This document shows positions 50,601 through 54,337 of a stretch of 64,000 nt of DNA, piece by piece. The notes under the pieces were generated by a model. The model saw only the letters and a program-made list of their open reading frames with translations. It ran no database searches and had not been told where the DNA came from. The position numbers and the translations under genes were made by a program. The DNA is from Theocolax elegans (lineage: Eukaryota > Arthropoda > Insecta > Hymenoptera > Cerocephalidae): positions 57,975,623 through 58,039,622 of the forward strand of contig CM047429.1 of the NCBI GenBank assembly GCA_026168455.1, read 5' to 3'. Positions within the stretch are counted from its first letter, which is position 1, and the number at the start of each line of letters is the position of its first letter.

Positions 50601-53204
50601 GACAATCTCCTCATAACGCATGGAAAAGGTCACTTGACGTTCTGGAATCGCAGAAAGGATGGATTCTTCGAGAGGACCGACATCATCAAACCTGTAAGTA
50701 AAAGTGACGTATAAATGTACGAACGTGTAGGTATAGATATTGATTTATAAAAATATGCGTAAACGAATGACAGCCATCAAGAACGCACGTAACGAGCATC
50801 CAGTTCGAGCAGGACGGTGACGTTGTAACGGCAGACAGCGATGGTTACATCACGGTGTATTCGGTTGATGCCGACGGAGCCTACTTCATCAGGATGGAGT
50901 TCGAGGCTCACAACAAAGGCATTAGTTCATTAGTGATGTTATCCGAGGGGACTTTATTATCTGGTGGTGAAAAGGATAGGAAAATTGCGGCTTGGGACTC
51001 GTTGCAAAATTACAAACGCATTACTGATACGAAGGTACGTCTCTTAACCTTTAGAGAACGGGAATTTTCTGGTTCAAGAAAACTTCTTTTTTCAATAAAA
51101 TTAATGTCTAAAAACATCGAATCACTTTTAACCTTTAGAGGACGGGGATTTGGGTTTACTGTTTTCTCTCACTTTTCTATAGAAATCGAGTTTTTGTGAT
51201 GTCTCACATCTCAAAACTAACACATGTAAAGGGTCGATCATGGGCATGGCCCATATAGGGACCATCCCGTCCTCCAAAGGTTAATGTTTATGTATAAATA
51301 TACATATACGATCATTTAACCTTATTTGATTTTGGGCAGCTACCAGAATCAGCGGGTGGTGTACGTAGCATCTACCCTCAACGACCTGGTAGAAACGATG
51401 GTAACATTTACGTTGGTACAACTCGCAATAATATTCTCGAGGGTTCGTTGCAACGACGTTTCAATCAAGTAGTCTTCGGTCACGGTCGGCAACTTTGGGG
51501 TCTCGCGGTACATCCTGACGACGAAGTTTTCGCAACCGCTGGACACGACAAAAATATTGCACTTTGGAGGCGGCACAAATTACTTTGGACTACGCAGGTT
51601 TGCTCACTTTTCACTTTTTTCAGTGTAATGTTATCAATATGGTATTAAGGACTAGCGCAATATCAAACCTGATGGATTTGTATTTATCAAAGGTTGGATT
51701 CGAGTGTATTTGCATCGCTTTCCATCCGTTTGGCGTTGCATTGGCTGCTGGCTCTTCGGAAGGTCATCTGTTGGTTCTTGCAGCTGATACCGGCGCTGCA
51801 GTGGCTACTTTAAGAGTTTGCGGTTCGCCGTTATCTTGCATTGGTTACAATCCAAGTTAGTTTACATTTTTCACACATTCATTTTTGTTGCATTTTTTTG
51901 TTTAATAATCAAATTTGATTTATCCATTCAAAGCAACAAATTACGCGTGCGTCACTGGAATATTTTAAGCGTGATTTCTTTTATTAACAACCATCGATGA
52001 TTTATTTTTGTATAAATAATGCAAACTTAAAAATTACTATGAAAGATTTCTATATCTCACATCACAGAAGTGAAAAGTTTTTTCGAAATAACTTTATAAA
52101 CTATAATACGATTTTTATTAGGTGATAATCTGAAATATATCATTTCGTATTGTAGCTGGTGAAATGGTAGCAATGGGCTCGCAAAACGGTAGTATTTATC
52201 TATTCAGAGTATCAAGGGATGGATTTTCGTACAAAAAGAGCAATAAAATTCGAGGAACGCAACCTCTTGTACAGCTTGACTGGAGCTCCGATAGTCGTTT
52301 CTTGCAAACTGTCACTCAAGATTATGATCTTGTATTTTGTAAGTTAATTTCCACTTTTTAATTTGTAATATTTTGTGTATTTGTTCACATTGTTATATCA
52401 ATTACTAAATTTAATACTTTATTTTTTCTTTTAAAGGGGATGTTAAGGCTTTATCTTCCGAAAAGAGTCCGTTGATAATGAAAGACGTGAAATGGTATAC
52501 GCACAACTGTACCGTTGGCTATTTAGTGTCTGGTAAGTAATATTTGATATTAATAACGGTTGTTAATTCGTTAATATATTCTTCATTGTTGATATACTAT
52601 CAAAAATGTATACCTTATATTGAAACGTGAGAAAAACCTTTTTATCGTATTTCGACGTGTGTACGTCTCTTTCGTACACGGAGAAAAATGTTATAATAAA
52701 AATTACTATGTTACGTAGTAAAATTTACTATAAAGTTTAATAGATTTATAGCAAAAATTAATAAATTTGTAGTAAATTGTTACTATGCAACATAGTAATT
52801 TTTGTCCACTCTTTTCCTGAATTTCTCAGCAACATAACAATATTTATTATAACATTTTTCTCCGTGTATAGTGTATATATAAAAATGGTTATAAGATATA
52901 GAAATATTGTTTTAACAAACGTGTATCCTTTGCAGGAATGTGGAACAACCGTTACTACCCTCTAACGACCGTAGTGACGACATCCTGTCGTTCGGCAGCC
53001 CACGACATGTTGGTAAGTGGAGATGCCGAAGGTTACCTTCGACTCTTCCGTTATCCGTGTACGAGCGCCAAAGCCGAATACGTCGAGGAGAAGGTGTACA
53101 GCTCGCTGGTCGCGTGCGCTAGATTCCTCTACAACGATCAGAATGTCGTTACTGTTGGAGGTACCGACGCTGCTCTTATGCTCTGGGAGCTTGTCGACGA
53201 ATAG
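3720..53204 (+). CDS. DCX-EMAP: DCX-EMAP: doublecortin plus EMAP-like (HELP/WD40) microtubule-associated protein, 16 coding exons
   Basis: Coding exons: 3720-3917, 9113-9630, 10638-10815, 39695-39967, 40733-40849, 48732-48963, 49622-49917, 50118-50282, 50365-50460, 50556-50693, 50774-51034, 51340-51597, 51693-51855, 52156-52338, 52437-52532 and 52936-53204. All junctions are GT/AG and all phases agree: 3441 nt, 1146 residues plus a stop. Layout: disordered N-terminus with poly-Q and poly-E (1-221), DCX domain 1 (about 222-298), Gly-rich linker, DCX domain 2 (about 376-450), SR-rich linker, HELP motif (about 507-560), then WD repeats to the C-terminus ([19 protein letters not shown] is a typical blade). 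DCX domains bind tubulin and the HELP-WD region forms the EML tandem propeller. The Drosophila orthologue organises the mechanosensory cilium tip. Expression in ciliated sensory neurons is inferred from the family. At least two further exons suggest alternative splicing. Confidence 0.93.
4534..5820 (+). repeat. Tandem duplication, copy 1 (unit about 1.28 kb), in intron 1
   Basis: The sequence from 4534 is repeated immediately from 5821, with the same order throughout and only scattered substitutions and 1-3 base indels. For example, GGAGGGAGTCCTAAAAAG here is GGAGGAAGTCCTAAAAG in copy 2. The unit has no ORF of note. It carries a perfect 16-base palindrome, AATAAAGCGCTTTATT, at 5552-5567. The word TAGCCGTTTAC (4597-4607) recurs inverted at 5450-5460. 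Confidence 0.93.
5821..7104 (+). repeat. Tandem duplication, copy 2
   Basis: Head-to-tail second copy of the 4534-5820 unit. It has the same palindrome at 6835-6850 and ends at the shared run before 7105. Divergence between copies is a few percent by eye. The duplication is either recent or homogenised. Confidence 0.93.
7105..9112 (+). other. Remainder of intron 1, AT-rich
   Basis: No coding frame, RNA gene or clear repeat is seen. It ends in the acceptor CAAAATTCAG at 9103-9112. Confidence 0.6.
9113..9630 (+). CDS. DCX-EMAP: DCX-EMAP coding exon 2 (poly-Q, poly-E, start of DCX 1)
   Basis: It encodes residues 67-238 plus two bases of codon 239. The exon begins with a glutamine/histidine run coded by CAG/CAA, then an acidic run of glutamates, then a Pro-rich stretch. 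The last 18 residues (from [14 protein letters not shown]) are the first strand of a DCX domain. The donor GTCGGT is weak but keeps the frame: the split Arg codon AG|G is completed in exon 3. Several other frames are open here only because of the low-complexity codons. Confidence 0.88.
9121..9176 (+). repeat. CAG/CAA repeat coding for poly-glutamine
   Basis: A run of CAG and CAA codons interrupted by CAT (His). It is likely to be length-variable between individuals. Confidence 0.85.
9631..10637 (+). other. DCX-EMAP: Intron 2 of DCX-EMAP, AT-rich
   Basis: Non-coding. The open frame running past the donor at 9631 is not supported, because the DCX domain continues only at 10638. Confidence 0.7.
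10638..10815 (+). CDS. DCX-EMAP: DCX-EMAP coding exon 3 (rest of DCX domain 1)
   Basis: The acceptor is AATGTAG. It encodes [20 protein letters not shown], then [20 protein letters not shown], and ends [11 protein letters not shown] at a GTACGT donor in phase 0. The pattern of a basic loop, DG(D/K) turn and L-x-x-L-x-x-G-x-x-Y-V is the hallmark second half of a DCX domain. This frame lacks a usable start and is only visible by splicing. Confidence 0.93.
10816..14548 (+). other. Start of the 26-kb intron 3, AT-rich
   Basis: No exon or RNA gene is recognised. A purine-rich GA/GGGA tract lies near 13361-13408. Short open frames on both strands are low-complexity. Confidence 0.55.
14549..14900. 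promoter_or_regulatory. GC-richer intronic island with paired E-boxes
   Basis: The base composition rises sharply against the AT-rich intron. Two inverted copies of an 18-base word containing the E-box CACGTG lie at 14581-14598 and 14645-14662 and match at 17 of 18 positions. They are separated by 46 bases. This could be an enhancer or a promoter of an alternative transcript. No coding frame is convincing. Confidence 0.3.
14901..16084. other. AT-rich intron
   Basis: Nothing recognisable. Poly-T and poly-A tracts near 15830-15990 and a short TA run near 16052. Confidence 0.5.
16085..16560. promoter_or_regulatory. GC/CpG-rich intronic island with G-quadruplex motif and CT repeat
   Basis: It contains five GGG runs separated by single A bases (16354-16374), then a CpG-rich stretch, then a CT microsatellite (about 16516-16540). 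This resembles an insect promoter or enhancer and could drive an internal transcript of DCX-EMAP. There is no direct evidence of transcription. Confidence 0.3.
17381..17533 (+). CDS. DCX-EMAP: Candidate alternative terminal exon of DCX-EMAP (short isoform)
   Basis: After an acceptor ending CATAG at 17380, phase 0 (the phase left by exon 3) stays open for 50 residues, from [16 protein letters not shown] to SIDDDDAGL, then TGA. The stretch is GC-richer than its flanks and has a natural composition: Ser/Lys-rich, then [14 protein letters not shown], then an acidic end. There is no start codon, so it is not found as a free ORF. Joined to exons 1-3 it would give a protein of about 348 residues with a single DCX domain and no EMAP part. 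AATAAA near 18178 could serve as its poly(A) signal. This is inferred. An overlapping frame is also open but fits the splice phase less well. Confidence 0.45.
   Translation, partial: SRSGDKKSSPSSTPVLHGRQGKPNDQFSKKPVRVSCADLHGSIDDDDAGL
17534..24483. other. AT-rich intron, no recognised gene
   Basis: Seen here: a GGA run at 18218-18234, a moderately GC-rich stretch at 18310-18480, another at 19590-19740 and another at 21540-21860. None holds a coding frame with plausible splice sites that I could recognise. Confidence 0.5.
24484..25432. mobile_element. Non-autonomous element related to the TTAA element at 59829-60209
   Basis: It shares several blocks with 59829-60209: GTCGGAC near the left end, AATAATTGAATAAACAATTT inside, GTTTAAAACATGCCTAA, and a right end reading GACCATTT-ACTGAGTCTGAC before CCC and TTAA (25433-25436). 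It is longer because of an internal stretch at about 24770-25260. Its left boundary is degraded and lacks a clear TTAA. No transposase is encoded. It is an old family member or a longer subfamily. Confidence 0.55.
25480..25901 (-). mobile_element. 5S-rRNA-derived SINE (SINE3-like), 422 bp
   Basis: A GC-rich block in AT-rich DNA is flanked by identical 15-base direct repeats AAATATGTCTTAATA (25465-25479 and 25902-25916), a target-site duplication. Read on the minus strand, the 5' part contains GATCACGAAAGTTAAGCAGC, then GTGCGGTTGGCACTTGGATG, then GGTGG. These are close to the internal pol III promoter region of eukaryotic 5S rRNA. A body of about 300 bp without similarity to 5S follows. There is no poly-A tail; the 3' end is GATGAGCAAAGAGA. 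This is the architecture of a SINE whose RNA polymerase III promoter came from 5S rRNA. The LINE partner was not identified. Confidence 0.75.
26808..27065 (+). pseudogene. Fragment resembling the C-terminal tail of a non-LTR retrotransposon reverse transcriptase
   Basis: The frame [20 protein letters not shown], then [14 protein letters not shown], then [14 protein letters not shown], ends in TGA at 27063-27065. An (N)TR-(N/x)-K-x-x-x-x-P-K...x-x-IR-x-(F/W)N-x-LP pattern is typical of the last 80 residues of LINE ORF2 proteins. No catalytic reverse-transcriptase motifs are present upstream, so it is a fragment. It lies inside the inverted-repeat element, just after its left arm. Confidence 0.5.
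27305..28057 (+). CDS. Unrecognised ORF (250 residues) inside the inverted-repeat element
   Basis: ATG at 27305, TAG at 28055-28057. The protein is Lys/Asn/Ile-rich. The first half is hydrophilic and probably helical. The second half has aromatic and hydrophobic stretches ([20 protein letters not shown]) and a cysteine cluster ([11 protein letters not shown], then [12 protein letters not shown]) that could bind metal. I do not recognise a family, and no DDE/DDD triad can be assigned with confidence. It is by far the longest ORF in the intron and sits between inverted arms, so it is probably transposon-encoded. It may be the 3' part of a protein whose 5' part is lost. The 191-residue frame on the opposite strand is its shadow. 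Confidence 0.5.
   Translation: MINKMDETNLNNIIELANEIKNTCKFEDDNNSGTTERIVRSVERLKTSIIHLKVKKDTNFVKDNKCDRINCASDFKYIKLVKESVSLKKEINEKEKYLPIETVFSKIGTIVNENSKRMKVDNLTEKKVLQHNAIRMSYGDLNYIGCNKAIFYFDRGIRGKQIFTNSVYPLKQQPSYKDLVVIDDIVFTSTCKCDSSNQHKEMFPHFKVTCAVGLTCPARLNNVEKIIFARDRNASTESFTTARAILIKYW
28739..28835. repeat. Short inverted-repeat hairpin (97 bp)
   Basis: The ends GGGAGTAAAAGGCGATTATT and AATAAATGCCTATTTTACTC are near-complementary, with stems of about 24 bases. They flank a GC-richer loop. It looks like a tiny MITE or other hairpin element. No target duplication is clear. Confidence 0.5.
29290..29720. promoter_or_regulatory. GC-richer intronic island with a dense G-run cluster
   Basis: Several runs of three to five G occur between 29420 and 29454, enough for a G-quadruplex on the plus strand. 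CpG-rich sequence and CAGCTG E-box-like words follow near 29541 and 29563. A regulatory role is inferred only from composition. Confidence 0.25.
29721..30913. other. AT-rich intron
   Basis: No gene or repeat is recognised. One 103-codon frame on the minus strand (29834-30145) is not supported by splice context or composition. Confidence 0.45.
30914..30969. repeat. GA dinucleotide microsatellite
   Basis: A nearly uninterrupted GA run of about 55 bases, followed by a GGTGAG-rich tail. GAGA-type tracts can bind GAGA factor in insects, but this could equally be a neutral microsatellite. Confidence 0.9.
31581..32306. repeat. Large foldback (inverted repeat) with an extra direct repeat
   Basis: The left arm (about 31615-31916) and the right arm (about 32033-32306) are inverted copies. 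The outer 180 bases are almost identical; shared words include GGCGAAAGTCCTAGAGTAAG and CTATTTGGCGTTTCGACCAC. The inner parts are more diverged and end GGATCCCCCT. A 52-base segment outside the left arm (31581-31632) recurs in direct orientation at 31981-32032, exactly 400 bases on, with 48 of 52 matches, directly before the right arm. The transcript of either strand would fold into a stem of nearly 300 bp. Confidence 0.9.
32307..37259. other. Intron 3, distal part
   Basis: Mostly AT-rich. It contains a GC-richer stretch at 32690-32960, a palindromic element at 33804-33839 and a GC-rich island at 35560-36020 with a CT run near 35828-35842 and CA-rich words near 35965-35995. No exon is recognised. 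Confidence 0.45.
33804..33839. promoter_or_regulatory. Palindrome with paired homeodomain-type sites
   Basis: The core TCCAATTAGTCTAATTGGA is an exact inverted repeat around a central T. It is bracketed by CCCAC on the left and GTGGG on the right, so the symmetry extends to about 36 bases. ATTAG/CTAAT are homeodomain core sites. A dimer-binding role is a guess. Confidence 0.35.
37260..37601 (+). CDS. DCX-EMAP: Candidate cassette exon of DCX-EMAP (acidic linker)
   Basis: This is a phase 0/phase 0 exon of 342 nt (114 residues), which can be included between exons 3 and 4 without changing frame. It runs [18 protein letters not shown], then an Arg/Ser-rich part, then [17 protein letters not shown], a long glutamate run, and [20 protein letters not shown] before a GTATCG donor. 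The acceptor (ACCATTGAG) has a poor pyrimidine tract, so the left border is uncertain. An alternative reading is a first exon starting at the in-frame ATG at 37553. A second frame is open only because of the repetitive GAG/GAA codons. Confidence 0.5.
37602..39694 (+). other. DCX-EMAP: Intron before exon 4
   Basis: AT-rich, with a somewhat GC-richer part at 38540-38840. The 117-codon frame at 37840-38193 is AT-driven and not supported. Confidence 0.5.
39695..39967 (+). CDS. DCX-EMAP: DCX-EMAP coding exon 4 (Gly-rich linker, start of DCX 2)
   Basis: Acceptor TGTTACAG; phase 0 in and out; residues 299-389. It starts [15 protein letters not shown], continues through a Gly-rich low-complexity linker and [19 protein letters not shown], and ends [15 protein letters not shown], the first strand of the second DCX domain. 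It is very GC-rich. Confidence 0.9.
40733..40849 (+). CDS. DCX-EMAP: DCX-EMAP coding exon 5 (DCX domain 2, middle)
   Basis: Acceptor CTATAG, donor GTAAGA, phase 0 both ends, residues 390-428. It reads [20 protein letters not shown], then [19 protein letters not shown]. The F-E-x-V-L-x-D-(L/I)-x-x-x-L and R-x-(L/M)-(Y/F)-(T/D) pattern is characteristic of DCX domains. Confidence 0.93.
42280..42863. mobile_element. Foldback MITE, copy 1 (584 bp)
   Basis: The arms of about 250 bp are inverted copies across nearly the whole element. The outer ends are CACTCGCAAGGAGA and, inverted, CATTCACAAGGAGA. Inner shared words are CAGAGCCGCAG, GTTATACGCT and ATGGAGCAAAGTTATAGCCG. Nothing is encoded. No clear target duplication is visible. 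Confidence 0.75.
43380..43413. repeat. TA microsatellite at the junction of the tandem units
   Basis: TA run closing unit 1. A longer run (44735-44779) closes unit 2. Confidence 0.9.
43414..44779. repeat. Tandem duplication, copy 2
   Basis: Direct repeat of 42057-43413 including the foldback and all three minus-strand frames. Identical 100-, 76- and 64-codon frames recur 1355 bases on. It ends in a TA run of about 45 bases. Confidence 0.95.
43636..44219. mobile_element. Foldback MITE, copy 2 (584 bp)
   Basis: Same element as 42280-42863, carried along in the tandem duplication rather than by independent transposition, because the flanks are duplicated too. Confidence 0.75.
45695..45996. mobile_element. 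302-bp MITE with perfect 25-base terminal inverted repeats
   Basis: 45695-45719 and 45972-45996 are exact inverted copies, starting TTGAAAACTTTTATGCG. The word TGTATGACTAATA abuts the left end (45682-45694) and recurs at 46032-46044, 35 bases beyond the right end, so the insertion border on the right is uncertain. There is no transposase. Confidence 0.7.
46490..46720. promoter_or_regulatory. GC/CpG-rich intronic island
   Basis: The composition contrasts with the AT-rich flanks, and CACGTG lies near 46592. There is no splice-compatible coding frame I trust. It is a candidate regulatory region only. Confidence 0.2.
47587..47658. repeat. CA dinucleotide microsatellite (about 72 bp)
   Basis: An uninterrupted CA run. 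Open frames of alternating Thr-His or Cys-Val on the two strands are produced by it. Confidence 0.97.
48732..48963 (+). CDS. DCX-EMAP: DCX-EMAP coding exon 6 (end of DCX 2, SR-rich linker)
   Basis: Acceptor ATTTCAG; residues 429-505 plus one base. [20 protein letters not shown] completes DCX domain 2. It is followed by a Ser/Arg-rich linker ([27 protein letters not shown]). It ends AAT G before GTTCGT; the Asp codon G|AT is completed in exon 7. The donor is weak. Confidence 0.92.
48964..49621 (+). other. DCX-EMAP: Intron 6 of DCX-EMAP
   Basis: AT-rich, with short TA and CA tracts. Nothing else is seen. Confidence 0.7.
49622..49917 (+). CDS. DCX-EMAP: DCX-EMAP coding exon 7 (HELP motif)
   Basis: Residues 506-604. 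It contains [37 protein letters not shown] and [18 protein letters not shown], then [14 protein letters not shown]. This is the hydrophobic EMAP-like protein (HELP) motif entering the first WD blade, as in EML proteins. Confidence 0.95.
50118..50282 (+). CDS. DCX-EMAP: DCX-EMAP coding exon 8 (WD region)
   Basis: Residues 605-659: [41 protein letters not shown]. The S-G-Q-x-A-G...P-x-(V/I)-x-(I/V)-W signature is typical of the first EML propeller. Phase 0 both ends. Confidence 0.95.
50365..50460 (+). CDS. DCX-EMAP: DCX-EMAP coding exon 9 (WD region)
   Basis: Residues 660-691: [20 protein letters not shown], then [12 protein letters not shown]. Acceptor TTGCCAG, donor GTAAGT. Confidence 0.94.
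50556..50693 (+). CDS. DCX-EMAP: DCX-EMAP coding exon 10 (WD region)
   Basis: Residues 692-737: [20 protein letters not shown], then [17 protein letters not shown]. Donor GTAAGT. Confidence 0.94.
50774..51034 (+). CDS. DCX-EMAP: DCX-EMAP coding exon 11 (WD region)
   Basis: Residues 738-824: [61 protein letters not shown]. These are two WD blades, with the S-G-G-x-D-R-K-I-x-x-W motif usual in EMLs. Confidence 0.95.
51132..51280. mobile_element. TTAA-flanked MITE (149 bp, piggyBac-like)
   Basis: TTAA (51128-51131), then CCTTTAGAGGACGGGG. At the right end CCCGTCCTCCAAAGG precedes TTAA (51281-51284). The ends are near-perfect inverted repeats and TTAA is the piggyBac-type target site. A second left-end-like sequence, TTAACCTTTAGAGAACGGGA, starts at 51044, so a partial older copy lies beside it. 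It lies within intron 11. Confidence 0.7.
51340..51597 (+). CDS. DCX-EMAP: DCX-EMAP coding exon 12 (WD region)
   Basis: Residues 825-910: [33 protein letters not shown], then [30 protein letters not shown]. The GH(x)-(E/Q)-LWGL-(A/C)-x-HP motif marks the EML second propeller. Confidence 0.96.
51693..51855 (+). CDS. DCX-EMAP: DCX-EMAP coding exon 13 (WD region)
   Basis: Residues 911-964 plus one base: [46 protein letters not shown]. The donor GTTAGT splits a Thr codon A|CT. Confidence 0.94.
52156..52338 (+). CDS. DCX-EMAP: DCX-EMAP coding exon 14 (WD region)
   Basis: Residues 965-1025 plus one base: [44 protein letters not shown]. The donor GTAAGT splits a Trp codon T|GG. Confidence 0.95.
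52437..52532 (+). CDS. DCX-EMAP: DCX-EMAP coding exon 15 (WD region)
   Basis: Completes [20 protein letters not shown], then [13 protein letters not shown]. The [13 protein letters not shown] stretch is conserved in EMLs. Donor GTAAGT. Confidence 0.95.
52677..52866. mobile_element. TA-flanked MITE (190 bp, mariner/Tc1-like)
   Basis: The ends CACGGAGAAAAATGTTATAA and TTATAACATTTTTCTCCGTG are inverted copies. TA dinucleotides flank both ends (52675-52676, 52867-52868). The interior is a second imperfect palindrome around CATAGTAA. It lies inside intron 15, between exons ending 52532 and starting 52936. Confidence 0.8.
52936..53204 (+). CDS. DCX-EMAP: DCX-EMAP last coding exon (C-terminal WD blades)
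   Basis: Residues 1058-1146: [68 protein letters not shown], stop TAG at 53202-53204. This is the expected end of an EML propeller. Confidence 0.96.
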
Positions 53205-53547
53205 TCAAACGCCACCCTGCCACCCACTTCTCCTATAATTATACGTTCCCAGTAAACGTTTTTACGTACAAACCTCATTTTTGCTTTTCCATTTATATAT
53301 TACATTATTTATTTTAAAATCTAAAACCTTTTTGGTGGCAAAATTCTGTTCCAATACATTACTTTGCGCCAATCCATTAGATTGATTGCAAAAGGATGGT
53401 AGGTTGTGATTCTTGAACGAAAATTACTATACATTACGTATCCGAATGAACATGGATATTGTTATACTATATACTTCTTTTTTTTAATTATTCTTTTACC
53501 GATCAGACTATACGTATGTAGAACAGTCGGTTAGTTACCAAGCTAGA

Positions 53548-53553
53548 AATAAA
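53548..53553 (+). terminator. Probable poly(A) signal of DCX-EMAP
   Basis: Canonical AATAAA, the first good one after the stop at 53204, followed by a T-rich stretch. Confidence 0.45.
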
Positions 53554-53791
53554 ATTTTTTTTTCTTATTGTGTTATAATTAAAAATGAATTATCGTTTTT
53601 GGTAATTTAGTCAATCAAGCAAGAAAATATTATATATTTTTAACGATTCCGTAGACGATAAAGAAAGTAATTTAGTTTTCTACAGTTCGGTTTTAACGCG
53701 TGTAACTTATTACTGTTTTCAATTTATTTCTACGATGATTTTAAACAGACATGTTTCAATTTTATTATCGCTTGAATTATATGCTCATTAA

Positions 53792-54172
53792 GGAGATTTA
53801 AACCCATTAGAACAGAATCACTATTTATTTTTTCTTAAGCGAACAGTATACTTTATCGAAAAAAACGCTCTGTAACGGTGTTGTATTTACATTAAAGATA
53901 GTCTATAAATTTTATCAAATTTTTTTATGAATAAATCAACGATATTTTTGAACAGCCGTGCAGCATTGTTTTTAGCTATACATTACCGACCAAAAAATGG
54001 TTATTTCTATATAATTCATTTTAAATTAATTATTTTGAAACAATCGCTCTGTAACGGTATTCTATTTGCTTTCAACATTATCTGTAAATTTTTTCAGATT
54101 TTTAATTCCATTAGTTTTTTAAATTTTTGGGATTTTAGATGTAGGTTCCTGTAATTTGGGTATCACATCTCC
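53792..54172. mobile_element. TTAA-flanked MITE (381 bp)
   Basis: TTAA (53788-53791), then GGAGATTTAAACCC. At the right end GGGTATCACATCTCC precedes TTAA (54173-54176). Inside, two diverged direct repeats begin CGCTCTGTAACGGT (53868 and 54046). The terminal repeats are short and imperfect, so confidence is moderate. Confidence 0.5.
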
Positions 54173-54337
54173 TTAAGTAAACTAATGCCAATCTATTTAA
54201 TTTATAATAGATATACAATGTATTATTAAGTAAACAGCTAAAATTAATTTAAAAAAAGAGTTAAAACGAATCGTCAACATGATTATTGGTTAATTAATTT
54301 CATTACCCGCTGTATATACACAAAATCCTATAAATGA

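Larger units (their letters stand above)
53205..54337 (+). other. 3' UTR and downstream region of DCX-EMAP
   Basis: AATAAA at 53548-53553, about 345 bases after the stop, is the most plausible poly(A) signal. A TTAA-flanked element follows at 53792-54172. Confidence 0.5.
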
